From: Blastomonas sp.
GTDB taxonomy: Bacteria > Pseudomonadota > Alphaproteobacteria > Sphingomonadales > Sphingomonadaceae
NCBI RefSeq assembly: GCF_030373265.1
Contig: NZ_JAUCZC010000028.1
Location: 1 to 46,901 of the forward strand
Length of the DNA stretch: 46,901 nucleotides
Reading direction: 5' to 3'
Positions 1-7,925 of this stretch are shown piece by piece. Below the pieces are notes generated by a model. It saw only the letters and a program-made list of their open reading frames with translations. It was not told where the DNA came from and did no database searches. How positions within the stretch are numbered: the first letter of the stretch is position 1; every line of letters begins with the position of its first letter. Made by a program: the position numbers and the translations under genes.

Positions 1-24
1 GCTGGGGGAGGATTTTGGATAGCG

Positions 25-576
25 CTACCCCACCACCCTCACCGGATCACTCCCGTCCCAGCCCTTGGCCGCGTCCGCGATCATCGCGAAGAACCCGTCG
101 CTGCCGCTGGCCGGCTGCAGCACCTCGATGATCGCCCCCGCGTTGGGCCGGGTTTCCGCAGGCCCGCAATCGGCGTAGATCACCGCGCCGTCCGCCCCCA
201 CCTTGCCCTCGACCAGGACAAGCCCGCCGCCCGCCTCGATCGCCGCGCGCGCCGAGGCGATGTCGTCGGTGAGCAGGCAGACATGGTGCATCGCGCCGCC
301 AGCGGGCCGATAATCGCCGCGATAGATCGAGGGTGCGTCATTGTCCTGGCGGATAAGCTCGATCTGCACATCGCCCCATTGCGCCAGCGCGATGGTGAAC
401 CGGCAGTCGGACGGCGCGCCCAGGAAACGGCCGTCCTCGAGCACGATGTTCTCCATGACGAAAAACGGACCGACGCCCATGGCCTGCGTCCAGTGCTTGA
501 GCGCCGCGTCGAAATCGAGCGGGACGAACGCAATCTGCATTGGCTTGCCGATGGCGGAAATGGCGGATGCGGTCAT
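25..576 (-). CDS. VOC-fold (glyoxalase/bleomycin resistance/dioxygenase superfamily) protein
   Basis: The 183-residue product has the beta-alpha-beta-beta-beta layout of vicinal oxygen chelate proteins. The first module starts near residue 13 (MQIAFVPLDFDAALKHW). A central MHHVCLL segment carries a candidate metal-ligand His, and the second module ends in a GAIIEVLQP strand with a candidate Glu ligand. Such proteins act as glyoxalases, epimerases, extradiol dioxygenases or binding proteins; the substrate cannot be read from sequence. The ATG at 576 is chosen because GGGAGAG lies about 8 bases upstream and the VOC fold begins shortly after it. The reading frame stays open far upstream, but that part is antisense to the Rieske genes. 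The gene is divergent from the Rieske cluster and shares its 96-bp control region, so it probably serves the same pathway. Confidence 0.85.
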   Translation of the reverse strand: MTASAISAIGKPMQIAFVPLDFDAALKHWTQAMGVGPFFVMENIVLEDGRFLGAPSDCRFTIALAQWGDVQIELIRQDNDAPSIYRGDYRPAGGAMHHVCLLTDDIASARAAIEAGGGLVLVEGKVGADGAVIYADCGPAETRPNAGAIIEVLQPASGSDGFFAMIADAAKGWDGSDPVRVVG

Positions 577-639
577 GGCGGTGCTCTCCCACTGACTAAA
601 CCAATAGTGTTCTTGGCGCGCTGGTTTCTGGCATGATCC

Positions 640-665
640 CCCAAATTGCCATTGTCCAATTTGGG
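640..665. promoter_or_regulatory. Perfect 9-bp inverted repeat, putative operator of the divergent Rieske/VOC cluster
   Basis: CCCAAATTG (640-648) and CAATTTGGG (657-665) are exact reverse complements separated by 8 bases. The dyad lies in the divergent intergenic region and its right arm runs into the GGGAGG ribosome-binding sequence (663-668) of the first Rieske gene. The size and symmetry fit a site for a dimeric repressor or activator. An RNA hairpin that hides the ribosome-binding site is the alternative. No regulator gene is visible nearby. Confidence 0.55.
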
Positions 666-672
666 AGGCCCC

Positions 673-1890
673 ATGGCCGAGCGCGATCCATCCGACAGCC
701 TGACGCCCGACTGGGCGGCCTCGCGCAAGCTGCGTGCGCGCGAAATACGGCGCAAGATCGTCGCCAACGTCACCGCCAGGACCACCGACATGGCCGACGG
801 CCCGCTGCCGCTGCACAAGTCGGTCTATACGGGCGAAACCCGGTTCCAGGCCGAGCGCGAGCATCTGTTCCTCGGCCAGCCTCTGGTCGCGGGGCTGACC
901 GGCGACATTCCGGAACCCGGCGATTATCTGGTGTTCGACGCCGCCGGCCCCTCGATCCTGGTGATCCGCGGCAAGGACAACGTCGTCCGCGCGTTTCGCA
1001 ACCTGTGTACCCACCGCGGCGCGAAACTCGTCGAGGAGGCCGAGCCGTTCACCGGCAAGGCATCGCGGATCTCGTGCCCGTTCCACGCCTGGACCTTCGA
1101 CAATCTGGGCAAGCTGGTCGGCCAGCCGGGCAAGGCGGGGTTTGCCGATTGCGACATCGGCGCGCGCAACCTGCTCGAACTGCCCTGCACCGAGCATCTC
1201 GGGCTGATCTTCGTGCGCGCCTCCGAGGGCGATCCGATCGATGCCGCCGCGCATCTGGGCGACTTTGCCGACCAGCTCGCCTTGATCGAGCTGCACCGCG
1301 CTGTGCCGGTGAAGAAGGGCATATTGCATGCGCAATCCAACTGGAAGTTCGCGCTCGATACCTATGGCGAGGGCTATCATTTCGCCGCGCTGCACGCCTC
1401 GACCATCGGCCAGACGCATTACAACGACATCTCGGTGCTCGAACGCTTCGGCCGCCACCACCGCATCAGCTTTCCTGACAAGACCGTCGGCGATCTGGTC
1501 GGCACCAGTGAGACCGAGTGGCCCGACACCGAATATGGCGGGGTGCATTATCTGTTCCCCAACACCGTGATCTTCTTCGGCGCGGTGACGCCGGGCGTCT
1601 ATTTCACGCAGGTGTTCCGGCTGTTCCCCGACGGCGTCGGCAAGACCCGCTGCCAGTTCGGCGTCTATGCGCCGTTCGGGATCATCGACGAGGATTATCG
1701 CGGCGTCTGCGAGATGGCGTACGATGCCACCGCCGAGGTGGTGCAGACCGAGGACTATCGCGTCGCCAGCCATGGTTTTGCGAACTTGCTGACCGCGCCG
1801 GCGGATTTCCACGTCGTCTTGGGCGCGAACGAAAGCGCCCCGCAGGCGGTCCACCAGCACATAGCCGAGGCGATCGGGATGCCGATTTAG
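673..1890 (+). CDS. Rieske non-heme iron oxygenase, alpha subunit (first copy)
   Basis: This 405-residue protein has the two-domain layout of aromatic ring-hydroxylating oxygenase alpha subunits. The N-terminal Rieske [2Fe-2S] domain shows C112-x-H114 and C135-x2-H138. The catalytic domain has the mononuclear iron motif H236-x4-H241 in GEGYHFAALHAS. Such enzymes hydroxylate or demethylate aromatic or alicyclic substrates using electrons from a ferredoxin and reductase, neither of which is in this window. The ATG at 673 follows GGGAGG by 4 bases; an upstream TTG at 646 is less likely. It is the first gene of a run of five rightward genes, separated from the second Rieske gene by a palindromic repeat. 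The substrate is unknown. Confidence 0.93.
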   Translation: MAERDPSDSLTPDWAASRKLRAREIRRKIVANVTARTTDMADGPLPLHKSVYTGETRFQAEREHLFLGQPLVAGLTGDIPEPGDYLVFDAAGPSILVIRGKDNVVRAFRNLCTHRGAKLVEEAEPFTGKASRISCPFHAWTFDNLGKLVGQPGKAGFADCDIGARNLLELPCTEHLGLIFVRASEGDPIDAAAHLGDFADQLALIELHRAVPVKKGILHAQSNWKFALDTYGEGYHFAALHASTIGQTHYNDISVLERFGRHHRISFPDKTVGDLVGTSETEWPDTEYGGVHYLFPNTVIFFGAVTPGVYFTQVFRLFPDGVGKTRCQFGVYAPFGIIDEDYRGVCEMAYDATAEVVQTEDYRVASHGFANLLTAPADFHVVLGANESAPQAVHQHIAEAIGMPI

Positions 1891-1896
1891 TTCAAG

Positions 1897-1986
1897 CCGG
1901 TCCCCCGCGAAGGCGGGGGCCCATCTCCTGCCGGTGCATCTTGGTGCACGCTTAGAAGATGGGCCCCTGCCTGCGCAGGGGACCGG
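1897..1986. repeat. Paired palindromic intergenic repeat, family A
   Basis: The left part (GGTCCCCCGCGAAGGCGGGG followed by GCCCATCT) and the right part (AGATGGGCCCCTG, then CGCAGGGGACC) form a long imperfect inverted repeat in which each half also folds on itself. It fills most of the gap between the two Rieske genes. A related copy lies at 7140-7228. The form is that of REPIN-like doublets. As RNA it would form a long hairpin that could dampen read-through. Confidence 0.8.
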
Positions 1987-2016
1987 AAAAAACAGAATGC
2001 ATAAGGAGAGTACCCC

Positions 2017-3402
2017 ATGGAAGATGCGAGCCGGACCTACCCTGCCGACCGCTGCCCGGCGATCACGGTCGACGAGATTCTCGACCTCGACAGCCGCACG
2101 GTGCCCGACGAAGTGCGCGGCGACAGCTGGCGCGATCTGGGCACCGAGCCGGTCACCGCCGAGCGCTATACCAGCGCCACGTTCTTCGAGGCCGAGAAGA
2201 AGCACATGTGGCCCAATGTCTGGCAGATGGCAGCGCGCGAGGACGAACTGCTGCAGCCGGGCGATTATGTCGTCTACAACAATGTCGGCCGCTCCTATCT
2301 GGTGATGCGGCAGGACGACGGCTCGGTGAAGGCCTTCCACAACGTCTGCCTGCACCGCGGCCGCAAGTTGCGCACCGAAAGCGGCTCTGCCGACGACCTG
2401 ACCTGCCCATTCCACGGCTTTGCCTGGAAGACCGACGGCGCGATCAAGCACATCCCGTGCGAATGGGATTTCACCCACCTCAAGGACCGCGACATGAGCC
2501 TGCCCGAATTGCGGGTCGAGCGCTGGCAGGGCTTCATCTTCGTCACCGAAAGCAGCACCCAGCTGTCCTTGCGCGATTATATGGGCGCGGAGGTCTATGA
2601 CCGGTTCGGCCGCTGGCGGCTTGACGAATGCTATACCGCCTTGTGGATCGGCAAGGTGGTCGATGCCAACTGGAAGGCGGTGTCCGAGGCGTTCATGGAA
2701 GCCTGGCACTCGATCGTCACCCACCCGCAGATCCTGCCCTATACCGGCGATGCCAACACCCGCTATTCGATGTGGGGCGACCATGCGAACCTCGCGCTGA
2801 CCCCGTTCGGCCTGCCCAGCCCGCATCTGGCCGCCGACAACCTCAGCCAGGACGACATCATCGCGGCATTCAGCCGCACCTCGGGTCGCTCGGCCTCGCT
2901 CGAGGGGCGCAAACTGGGCGAGGGCGAAACCGCGCGCACCGCAATGGCCGACACCAACCGCGCCAATTACCTCGATGCTTTGGGCTATGACAGCTCGGAC
3001 ATTTCGGACAGCGAGATGCTCGACGCATTCACCTACAACATCTTCCCCAACCTCTCGCCCTGGGGCGGATTCGTGCCCAACATCGTCTACCGCTGGCGGC
3101 CCTGGCCCGACCAGAATTCGACGCTGATGGAGGTGCGGCTGCTGGCGCGCAAACCCAAGGACGGCGCCATGCCCGAAGCCGCCGAAATGCGCTTCCTCAG
3201 CGCTGACCAACCCTGGGCCACCGTGACCGAATGGGGCGCGCTGGGCGAGGTGTTCGATCAGGACATGGAAAACCTGCCCTATGTGCAGGAGGGCCTGATC
3301 GCGTCGGCCAACAACCGCGTCGAGCTCGGCCGCTATCAGGAAGGCCGCATCCGCCAGTTCCACCAGACGATGGACAAATATCTGGCGGGCCAGCTGCCGT
3401 GA
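2017..3402 (+). CDS. Rieske non-heme iron oxygenase, alpha subunit (second copy)
   Basis: The 461-residue product is a second complete oxygenase alpha subunit. Rieske ligands are C111-x-H113 and C130-x2-H133. The catalytic iron motif is H231-x4-H236 in EAWHSIVTHP. It is clearly different from its neighbour (long C-terminal domain, different linker), so this is not a recent tandem duplication. The start is supported by AAGGAG at 2003-2008, 8 bases before the ATG. Its TGA overlaps the GTG of the following SnoaL-like gene, implying translational coupling. The two alpha subunits could act on successive steps or form mixed complexes; the sequence does not decide. No ferredoxin or reductase gene is adjacent. 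Confidence 0.93.
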   Translation: MEDASRTYPADRCPAITVDEILDLDSRTVPDEVRGDSWRDLGTEPVTAERYTSATFFEAEKKHMWPNVWQMAAREDELLQPGDYVVYNNVGRSYLVMRQDDGSVKAFHNVCLHRGRKLRTESGSADDLTCPFHGFAWKTDGAIKHIPCEWDFTHLKDRDMSLPELRVERWQGFIFVTESSTQLSLRDYMGAEVYDRFGRWRLDECYTALWIGKVVDANWKAVSEAFMEAWHSIVTHPQILPYTGDANTRYSMWGDHANLALTPFGLPSPHLAADNLSQDDIIAAFSRTSGRSASLEGRKLGEGETARTAMADTNRANYLDALGYDSSDISDSEMLDAFTYNIFPNLSPWGGFVPNIVYRWRPWPDQNSTLMEVRLLARKPKDGAMPEAAEMRFLSADQPWATVTEWGALGEVFDQDMENLPYVQEGLIASANNRVELGRYQEGRIRQFHQTMDKYLAGQLP

Positions 3403-3812
3403 CCGGTTTTCGGGGGGCAGCCGAAGACCAGCTCGCGATCCGCGCGCTGATCGACAGTTACACCGATGCGGTGTTCCGCCGTGATCCCAATGACTGGGGC
3501 GATACCTGGACGCAGGATGCACTGTGGAACCTGATGGGCACCGAGGTGCGCGGGCGCGAGGCGATCGTGGGGCTGTGGACGCAGGCGATGGCGGGCTTCC
3601 CGTTCGTGGCATTCTTCGCGCAGGTCGGAAGCATTGTTATCGACGGCGATCGTGCGACGGGGCGGGTCTACACCCACGAATATCTCGAACTGGCCGATGG
3701 ATCGGTCAGCCGCCCGATCGGTCAGTATCTCGACGTCTATGCCCGCACCGCCCACGGCTGGCGCTTTGCCGAGCGGCATTTCCGTGTCCTGAAGGAGACC
3801 CATCGCCCATGA
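3399..3812 (+). CDS. SnoaL-like / NTF2-fold protein
   Basis: This 137-residue protein has the alpha+beta cone pattern of the SnoaL_4 and ring-hydroxylating-dioxygenase beta-subunit type: an N-terminal helix (EDQLAIRALIDSYTDAV), the W-x-D-A-L-W strand, G-R-E-A-I, and a C-terminal GWRFAERHFRV strand. The GTG at 3399 overlaps the upstream TGA (GTGA), and no other in-frame start preserves the first helix. Lying directly behind a Rieske alpha subunit, it may be a small structural or beta-like subunit, or a separate isomerase, hydratase or dehydratase of the pathway. It also overlaps the next gene by ATGA. Confidence 0.85.
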   Translation: MTGFRGAAEDQLAIRALIDSYTDAVFRRDPNDWGDTWTQDALWNLMGTEVRGREAIVGLWTQAMAGFPFVAFFAQVGSIVIDGDRATGRVYTHEYLELADGSVSRPIGQYLDVYARTAHGWRFAERHFRVLKETHRP

Positions 3813-4162
3813 GTATCGTCATTGCCGGGGAAGTCGATTTTCCGCCCGAGAACCGCGACGCCGCGCTGGCCGGCGCAAAGGAACTGATCGATATGGCGCT
3901 CGCGGAAGCCGGATGCCGCCACTATGCCTGGAGCGCCGATCCGCATGACCCGGGCCGGGTGCACGTGTTCGAGGAATGGGACAGCGCCGACGAATTGCAG
4001 GTCCATCTCGAAGGACCCGCCTATCAGGGCATGCTGGGGCACCTCAGCCAGTTCACCATCCTCAACGCCGATACCCGCAAATACCGCTTCGACCTCAAGG
4101 AACCGGTCTACGGAGCCGATGGCGTCGCCACCGCGCGCTTCACCTCGGGAGCCGCCGCATGA
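3809..4162 (+). CDS. Antibiotic biosynthesis monooxygenase (ABM)-like dimeric alpha-beta barrel protein
   Basis: The 117-residue product shows the ABM/ferredoxin-like pattern: a first strand (SIVIAGEVDF), a helix (REN-type segment then AGAKELIDMALAEAGC), Y-A-W-S-A-D-P, and VHVFEEWDSADELQVHL. It ends in a less conserved tail of about 35 residues. ABM-domain proteins include cofactor-free quinone-forming monooxygenases and heme-degrading enzymes. In a Rieske cluster, oxidation of a hydroxylated aromatic intermediate is plausible but inferred. The ATG overlaps the previous TGA (ATGA), with GAAGGAG about 12 bases upstream, so it is translated as part of the coupled run 2017-4956. Confidence 0.8.
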   Translation: MSIVIAGEVDFPPENRDAALAGAKELIDMALAEAGCRHYAWSADPHDPGRVHVFEEWDSADELQVHLEGPAYQGMLGHLSQFTILNADTRKYRFDLKEPVYGADGVATARFTSGAAA

Positions 4163-4956
4163 CCGACCTTGCCGGCAAGACCGCGATCGTCATCGGTGCG
4201 GCGGGTGACCAGAACATGGGCCAAGTGATCGCGCGCGCGCTCGCCAATGCGGGGGCGAAGGTCATCGTCTCGGGGCGCAAGCGCCAACCGCTCGAGGCGC
4301 TGGCGCGCGACATCGGCGGCGAGGCGGTGACGTGCGACCTCACCTCGCGCGGGGATGTCGATGCGCTGTTCGACGGCGTTGCCGCGCGGCACGGCAGCGT
4401 CGATATCGCGATCAACGCCACCGGCTGGGGGCTGATGAAGCCCTGGCCCGATGTCACCGACGACGATCTGGCGCAGATGGTCGCGCTGCAGTTCACCGGC
4501 GTGCACCATATGCTGAACGCCTGCCTGCGCACGATGACGCAGGGCGGGTCGGTGATCCAGATTTCGTCGGCGACGACGCAGTGCATGATCTTCGACCATG
4601 CCGCCTATATCGGCACCAAGGCGGGGTCGGAGGCGCTGATCCGCTGCTTTGCCAACCAGTATGGACCGCAGGGCATCCGCGCCAATATCGTCTCCCCGGG
4701 GCTGACCGCGACACCGATGGCGGCGAGCGCGCTGGCCGCGCCCGGGCTCGAGGCAGCGTTCGCAAAGGAGTATCCGCTGGGGCGCATCGGCACGGCGGAC
4801 GACATTGCGCACACGATCTTGTGGCTGTGCGACGATCGCACCTTCGTGACCGGGCAGAATATCCACGCCAATGGCGGGCTGACGTTGCGGCGCAATCCGC
4901 GTCCGGAGGAAATCGCGGCATCCGTAGGGGCAGCGATGGCGGCGATGGCTTCATAA
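4159..4956 (+). CDS. Short-chain dehydrogenase/reductase (SDR)
   Basis: This 265-residue protein is a classical-size SDR. The nucleotide-binding glycine motif is G13-A-A-G16 ... G21, slightly unusual in having GDQNMG after the first glycines. NATG (87-90) replaces NNAG. The catalytic S136/S137, Y150 and K154 are in place (Y-x3-K), and a PG motif follows at the end of the sixth strand. It would oxidise or reduce an alcohol/ketone with NAD(P), for example dehydrogenating a diol produced by a Rieske enzyme. It overlaps the ABM gene by ATGA and ends the five-gene run. No terminator hairpin is visible before the crtI promoter region. Confidence 0.92.
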   Translation: MTDLAGKTAIVIGAAGDQNMGQVIARALANAGAKVIVSGRKRQPLEALARDIGGEAVTCDLTSRGDVDALFDGVAARHGSVDIAINATGWGLMKPWPDVTDDDLAQMVALQFTGVHHMLNACLRTMTQGGSVIQISSATTQCMIFDHAAYIGTKAGSEALIRCFANQYGPQGIRANIVSPGLTATPMAASALAAPGLEAAFAKEYPLGRIGTADDIAHTILWLCDDRTFVTGQNIHANGGLTLRRNPRPEEIAASVGAAMAAMAS

Positions 4957-4997
4957 CGCTCAAGGCGAATCCGATTGCCCCGGAAGCTGCGCATCTG

Positions 4998-5026
4998 CTG
5001 GCACATTGCAAACGTAACGCTATAGT
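4998..5026 (+). promoter_or_regulatory. Possible sigma-70-type promoter for crtI
   Basis: CTGGCA (4998-5003) and TATAGT (5021-5026) are separated by 17 bases and lie about 50 bases upstream of the crtI GTG. The -10 is good and the -35 matches four of six consensus positions. It is the only convincing pair in the 121-bp gap between the SDR gene and crtI, and would separate carotenoid transcription from the Rieske cluster. Confidence 0.4.
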
Positions 5027-5077
5027 GCCGCACAATCTGCCCGCGCATTCGGGTCGCAACCAGGGGCCAAGTATCAC

Positions 5078-6556
5078 GTGAAGAAAGCTGCTGTCATCGG
5101 GTCCGGATTCGGCGGGCTCGCACTCGCCATCCGCCTGCAATCTGCCGGAATTGCCACCACCGTCATCGAAGGCCGCGACAAGCCGGGTGGCCGCGCCTAT
5201 TTCTGGGAAAAGGACGGCTTCACCTTCGACGCCGGTCCGACCGTGATCACCGATCCGCCGTGCCTGGAGGAACTCTGGGCGCTTTCGGGCCACCATATCA
5301 GCGAGGATGTCGAGCTGATGCCGGTGATGCCATTCTACCGGCTCAACTGGCCCGACGGCACCAATTTCGATTATTCGAACGACGAGGCCGGGCTGCGCGC
5401 CGAGATCGAGAAGCTCAATCCTGCCGATGTCGCGGGCTATGAACGGTTTCTCGAATACAGCGCCGGCGTGCACGACGAGGGCTATCTCAAGCTCGGCCAC
5501 AAGGCGTTTCTCGACTTCGCCAGCATGATCAAGGCCGCGCCCGCGCTGATGAAATATCAGGCCTGGCGTTCGGTCTATTCGATCGTCTCGTCGTTCGTGA
5601 AGAACGAGAAACTGCGCGAGGCGCTGAGCTTCCATACGCTGCTCGTCGGTGGCAACCCGATGAAGACCAGCTCGATCTACGCCCTGATCCACAAGCTGGA
5701 AAAGGACGGCGGCGTCTGGTTCGCCAAGGGCGGCACCAACCGGCTGATCGCCGGCATGGTCACGCATTTCGAGCGGATCGGCGGCACGATGCGGCTCAAT
5801 GACCCGGTCACCGAGATCGAGACGATGGGCGACAAGGTCACCGGCGTGGTGACCAAGAGCGGCTGGCGCGACAGCTTCGATGCGGTCGCGAGCAACGCCG
5901 ACATCGTCCACAGCTATCGCGATCTGCTCGGCAAATCGGGCCGCGGCAAGCGCGCGGCGGCGAGCCTCAAGAAGAAGAAGTTCTCGCCGTCGCTGTTCGT
6001 CGCGCATTTCGGCATCAAGGGCGACTGGCCGGGCATTCCGCACCACATGATCCTGTTCGGCCCGCGCTACAAAGGTCTGCTCGACGACATCTATGATAAC
6101 GGCGTGCTGTCGAAGGACTTCTCGCTGTACCTGCACCACCCGACCGTCACCGATCCCAGCATGGCGCCTCTGGGCCACAGCACCTTCTATGTGCTCTCTC
6201 CCGTACCGCATCAGGGCAAGCTGCCGATCGACTGGAAGGAAATGGGGCCGATCTACGAAAAGCGGATCCTCGACGAGATCGGCCACCGGCTGATCCCCGA
6301 CATCCACGAGCGGATCGTCACCAGCTTCCATTATACACCCGCCGATTTCTCGACCGATCTCAACGCGCATCTGGGCAGCGCGTTCAGCCTCGAGCCGCTG
6401 CTGACGCAGAGCGCGTACTTCCGCACCCACAACCGCGATGATGCGATCCCCAATATGTATTTCGTCGGTGCAGGCACGCACCCGGGCGCGGGCATCCCCG
6501 GCGTGGTCGGAAGCGCCAAGGCAACGGCTGCATTGATGCTCGAGGATATGCCTTGA
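5078..6556 (+). CDS. crtI: Phytoene desaturase (CrtI family)
   Basis: The 492-residue protein begins with an FAD-binding Rossmann motif (GSGFGG at 8-13, then the VIEGRDKPGGRAY segment). It ends with the carotenoid-desaturase signature near YFVGAGTHPGAGIPGVVGSA. Length and motifs match bacterial CrtI, which introduces double bonds into phytoene to give neurosporene or lycopene at the membrane. The start is a GTG with only a weak purine stretch (CAGGGG) upstream; it is chosen because the Rossmann strand begins at residue 4. The gene order is crtI, GFA-type gene, LOG-type gene, crtB. Other carotenoid genes such as the cyclase are not in the window. Desaturase is favoured over CrtD/CrtN-type relatives because crtB follows. 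Confidence 0.93.
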   Translation: MKKAAVIGSGFGGLALAIRLQSAGIATTVIEGRDKPGGRAYFWEKDGFTFDAGPTVITDPPCLEELWALSGHHISEDVELMPVMPFYRLNWPDGTNFDYSNDEAGLRAEIEKLNPADVAGYERFLEYSAGVHDEGYLKLGHKAFLDFASMIKAAPALMKYQAWRSVYSIVSSFVKNEKLREALSFHTLLVGGNPMKTSSIYALIHKLEKDGGVWFAKGGTNRLIAGMVTHFERIGGTMRLNDPVTEIETMGDKVTGVVTKSGWRDSFDAVASNADIVHSYRDLLGKSGRGKRAAASLKKKKFSPSLFVAHFGIKGDWPGIPHHMILFGPRYKGLLDDIYDNGVLSKDFSLYLHHPTVTDPSMAPLGHSTFYVLSPVPHQGKLPIDWKEMGPIYEKRILDEIGHRLIPDIHERIVTSFHYTPADFSTDLNAHLGSAFSLEPLLTQSAYFRTHNRDDAIPNMYFVGAGTHPGAGIPGVVGSAKATAALMLEDMP

Positions 6557-6562
6557 ACCTTA

Positions 6563-6726
6563 AATTCCTCCCCCAGCTTGCTGGGGGAGGGGGACCGCCC
6601 GCGCAGCGGGTGGTGGAGGGGAAGCGAGGTTGAGCTTCTCTCCAAAACATGCACTATCCCGCTTCCCCTCCACCACTGACCTTCGGTCGGCGGTCCCCCT
6701 CCCCGAGACAAGCTCGGGGAGGATTT
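6563..6726. repeat. Paired palindromic intergenic repeat, family B
   Basis: Two copies of a CTCCCC...AGCTTG-type unit face each other: the left unit has CCCCAGCTTGCTGGGG with GGACCGCC and GGTGGTGGAGGGG, the right unit has CCCCTCCACCAC with GGCGGTCCCCCTCCCC and AAGCTCGGGGAGG. Each unit is itself a hairpin and together they form a much larger one. It fills the space between crtI and the GFA-type gene. The first 16 bases of the window (GCTGGGGGAGGATTTT) look like the outer end of another copy. Confidence 0.8.
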
Positions 6727-6744
6727 GAGAACGGAGCACCTGTC

Positions 6745-7119
6745 ATGCACACCGGATCCTGCTTGTGCGGCGCGATAACCTTCACCGTCTCGGCCCTGCT
6801 GAAAGCCCCCGACGCGTGCCATTGCGGACAGTGCCGCAAGCAGTCGGGCCATTACTGGGCCTCGACCGACGTCCAGCGCAGCGACCTTTCGATCTCCGGC
6901 GAACCCAATATCCGCTGGTATCAATCGAGCCCCAAGGTGCGCCGCGGGTTTTGCGCCAACTGCGGCAGCTTCCTGTTCTGGGACCCGCCGCAGCGCGATT
7001 CGATGGCGGTGGCGATGGGCGCGTTCGATGCGCCGACCGATACCCAGTTGCACGTCCACATCTTCACCGCCGACAAGGGCGACTATTACGATATCGCCGA
7101 CGGCCTGCCGCAGGAGTGA
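6745..7119 (+). CDS. GFA/CENP-V family zinc protein
   Basis: The 124-residue protein carries the full cysteine set of the GFA (glutathione-dependent formaldehyde-activating enzyme-like) fold: C6-x-C8, C25-H-C27-x2-C30 and C70-x2-C73, which bind two zinc ions. Family members were named for S-hydroxymethyl-glutathione formation, but the role of most bacterial copies is unproven. The ATG at 6745 has GGAG eight bases upstream and places the first cysteines at the expected position. It sits between crtI and crtB, flanked by repeats on both sides, so co-transcription is uncertain. No link to carotenoid chemistry is evident. Confidence 0.88.
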   Translation: MHTGSCLCGAITFTVSALLKAPDACHCGQCRKQSGHYWASTDVQRSDLSISGEPNIRWYQSSPKVRRGFCANCGSFLFWDPPQRDSMAVAMGAFDAPTDTQLHVHIFTADKGDYYDIADGLPQE

Positions 7120-7139
7120 CCGTGCGCGTCTGGACCCAC

Positions 7140-7228
7140 CCGGTCTCCTGCGAAGGCAGGAGCCCATCTCCGGACGGCGGCGATATCGGGTGAGGGTAGG
7201 AGATGGACCCCTGCCTTCGCAGGGGACC
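7140..7228. repeat. Paired palindromic intergenic repeat, family A (second copy)
   Basis: The left unit (CCGGTCTCCTGCGAAGGCAG, then GAGCCCATCTCC) and right unit (GGAGATGG, then CCCCTGCCTTCGCAGGGG) are inverted copies of one another and match the family A element at 1897-1986. It lies between the GFA-type and LOG-type genes. Compensatory differences between the arms keep each small stem paired, which suggests selection on structure. Confidence 0.8.
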
Positions 7229-7331
7229 AGAAAATTTGGTGCCGGTGGCAATTCGCCTTTTCGGCAGACCTGTCGAAGGCTAAGCGATCTCGCACAACGC
7301 TCGTCTCCGATTGATCCGGGAAACCTTCACC

Positions 7332-7925
7332 ATGACCGCCCCCTTCAAGCGCCTTGCCATCTATTGCGGCTCGGCCACGCCTTCCGACCCCGTCTATATC
7401 GAGAACGCCCGCATGGTCGGCGCGACGCTGGCCGGGCGCGGCATCGGCGTGGTCTATGGCGGCGGGCGGCTGGGGCTGATGGGCGCGGTTGCCGATGCCG
7501 CGCTTGAGCTGGGCGGCGAGGTGATCGGCATCATTCCCGAAGCGCTGGTCCGTCCCGAAGTCGCGCATGAAGGCTGCACCGAGCTGCACATCGTGCCCGG
7601 CATGCACGCGCGCAAGCAGAAGTTCACCGATCTCGCCGACGGCTTTGTCGTGCTGCCCGGCGGGGTCGGCACCATGGACGAATTGTGGGAGGCCATCAGC
7701 TGGTCGCAGCTTGGCTATCACACCGATCCGGTCGGGCTGCTCAACATCAACGGTTTCTATGACGCGCTGATCGCGTTCAACCGCCATATGATCGAGGTCG
7801 GCTTCATCCGGCCGCAGCACGCCGACATCCTGATCGTCGACGAGACGCTCGACGGGCTGCTCGCCAAGATGGAAGCCTATCAGCCGCACCGGACGATCTT
7901 TGCCATGACGGCGGATGACCTTTGA
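7332..7925 (+). CDS. LOG family protein (TIGR00730 type; probable nucleoside-monophosphate phosphoribohydrolase)
   Basis: The 197-residue product has the Rossmann-like LOG fold with GGGRLGLMG at 43-51, a conserved R94-K95, and the signature PGGVGTMDE at 109-117. LOG proteins cleave cytokinin riboside 5'-monophosphates or related nucleotides to a base and ribose 5-phosphate; in bacteria the natural substrate is often unclear. The ATG at 7332 is preferred over an in-frame TTG at 7311 because the fold starts immediately after it. Its 3' end overlaps the upstream start of crtB by 11 bases, so translation of crtB could be coupled to this gene. Confidence 0.92.
   Translation: MTAPFKRLAIYCGSATPSDPVYIENARMVGATLAGRGIGVVYGGGRLGLMGAVADAALELGGEVIGIIPEALVRPEVAHEGCTELHIVPGMHARKQKFTDLADGFVVLPGGVGTMDELWEAISWSQLGYHTDPVGLLNINGFYDALIAFNRHMIEVGFIRPQHADILIVDETLDGLLAKMEAYQPHRTIFAMTADDL

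Noticed and set aside
1-16. Possible further family B repeat end at the left edge
   Set aside because: Only 16 bases are visible, too little to confirm. It is mentioned under the family B entry only.
646-672. TTG start 9 codons upstream for the first Rieske gene
   Set aside because: The ATG at 673 has a GGGAGG site, and the extension would be encoded by the dyad and ribosome-binding region.
577-3612. Leftward open frame continuing upstream of the VOC gene, antisense to the Rieske genes
   Set aside because: It is a high-GC shadow of strongly supported rightward genes. The VOC fold and a good ribosome site start only at 576.
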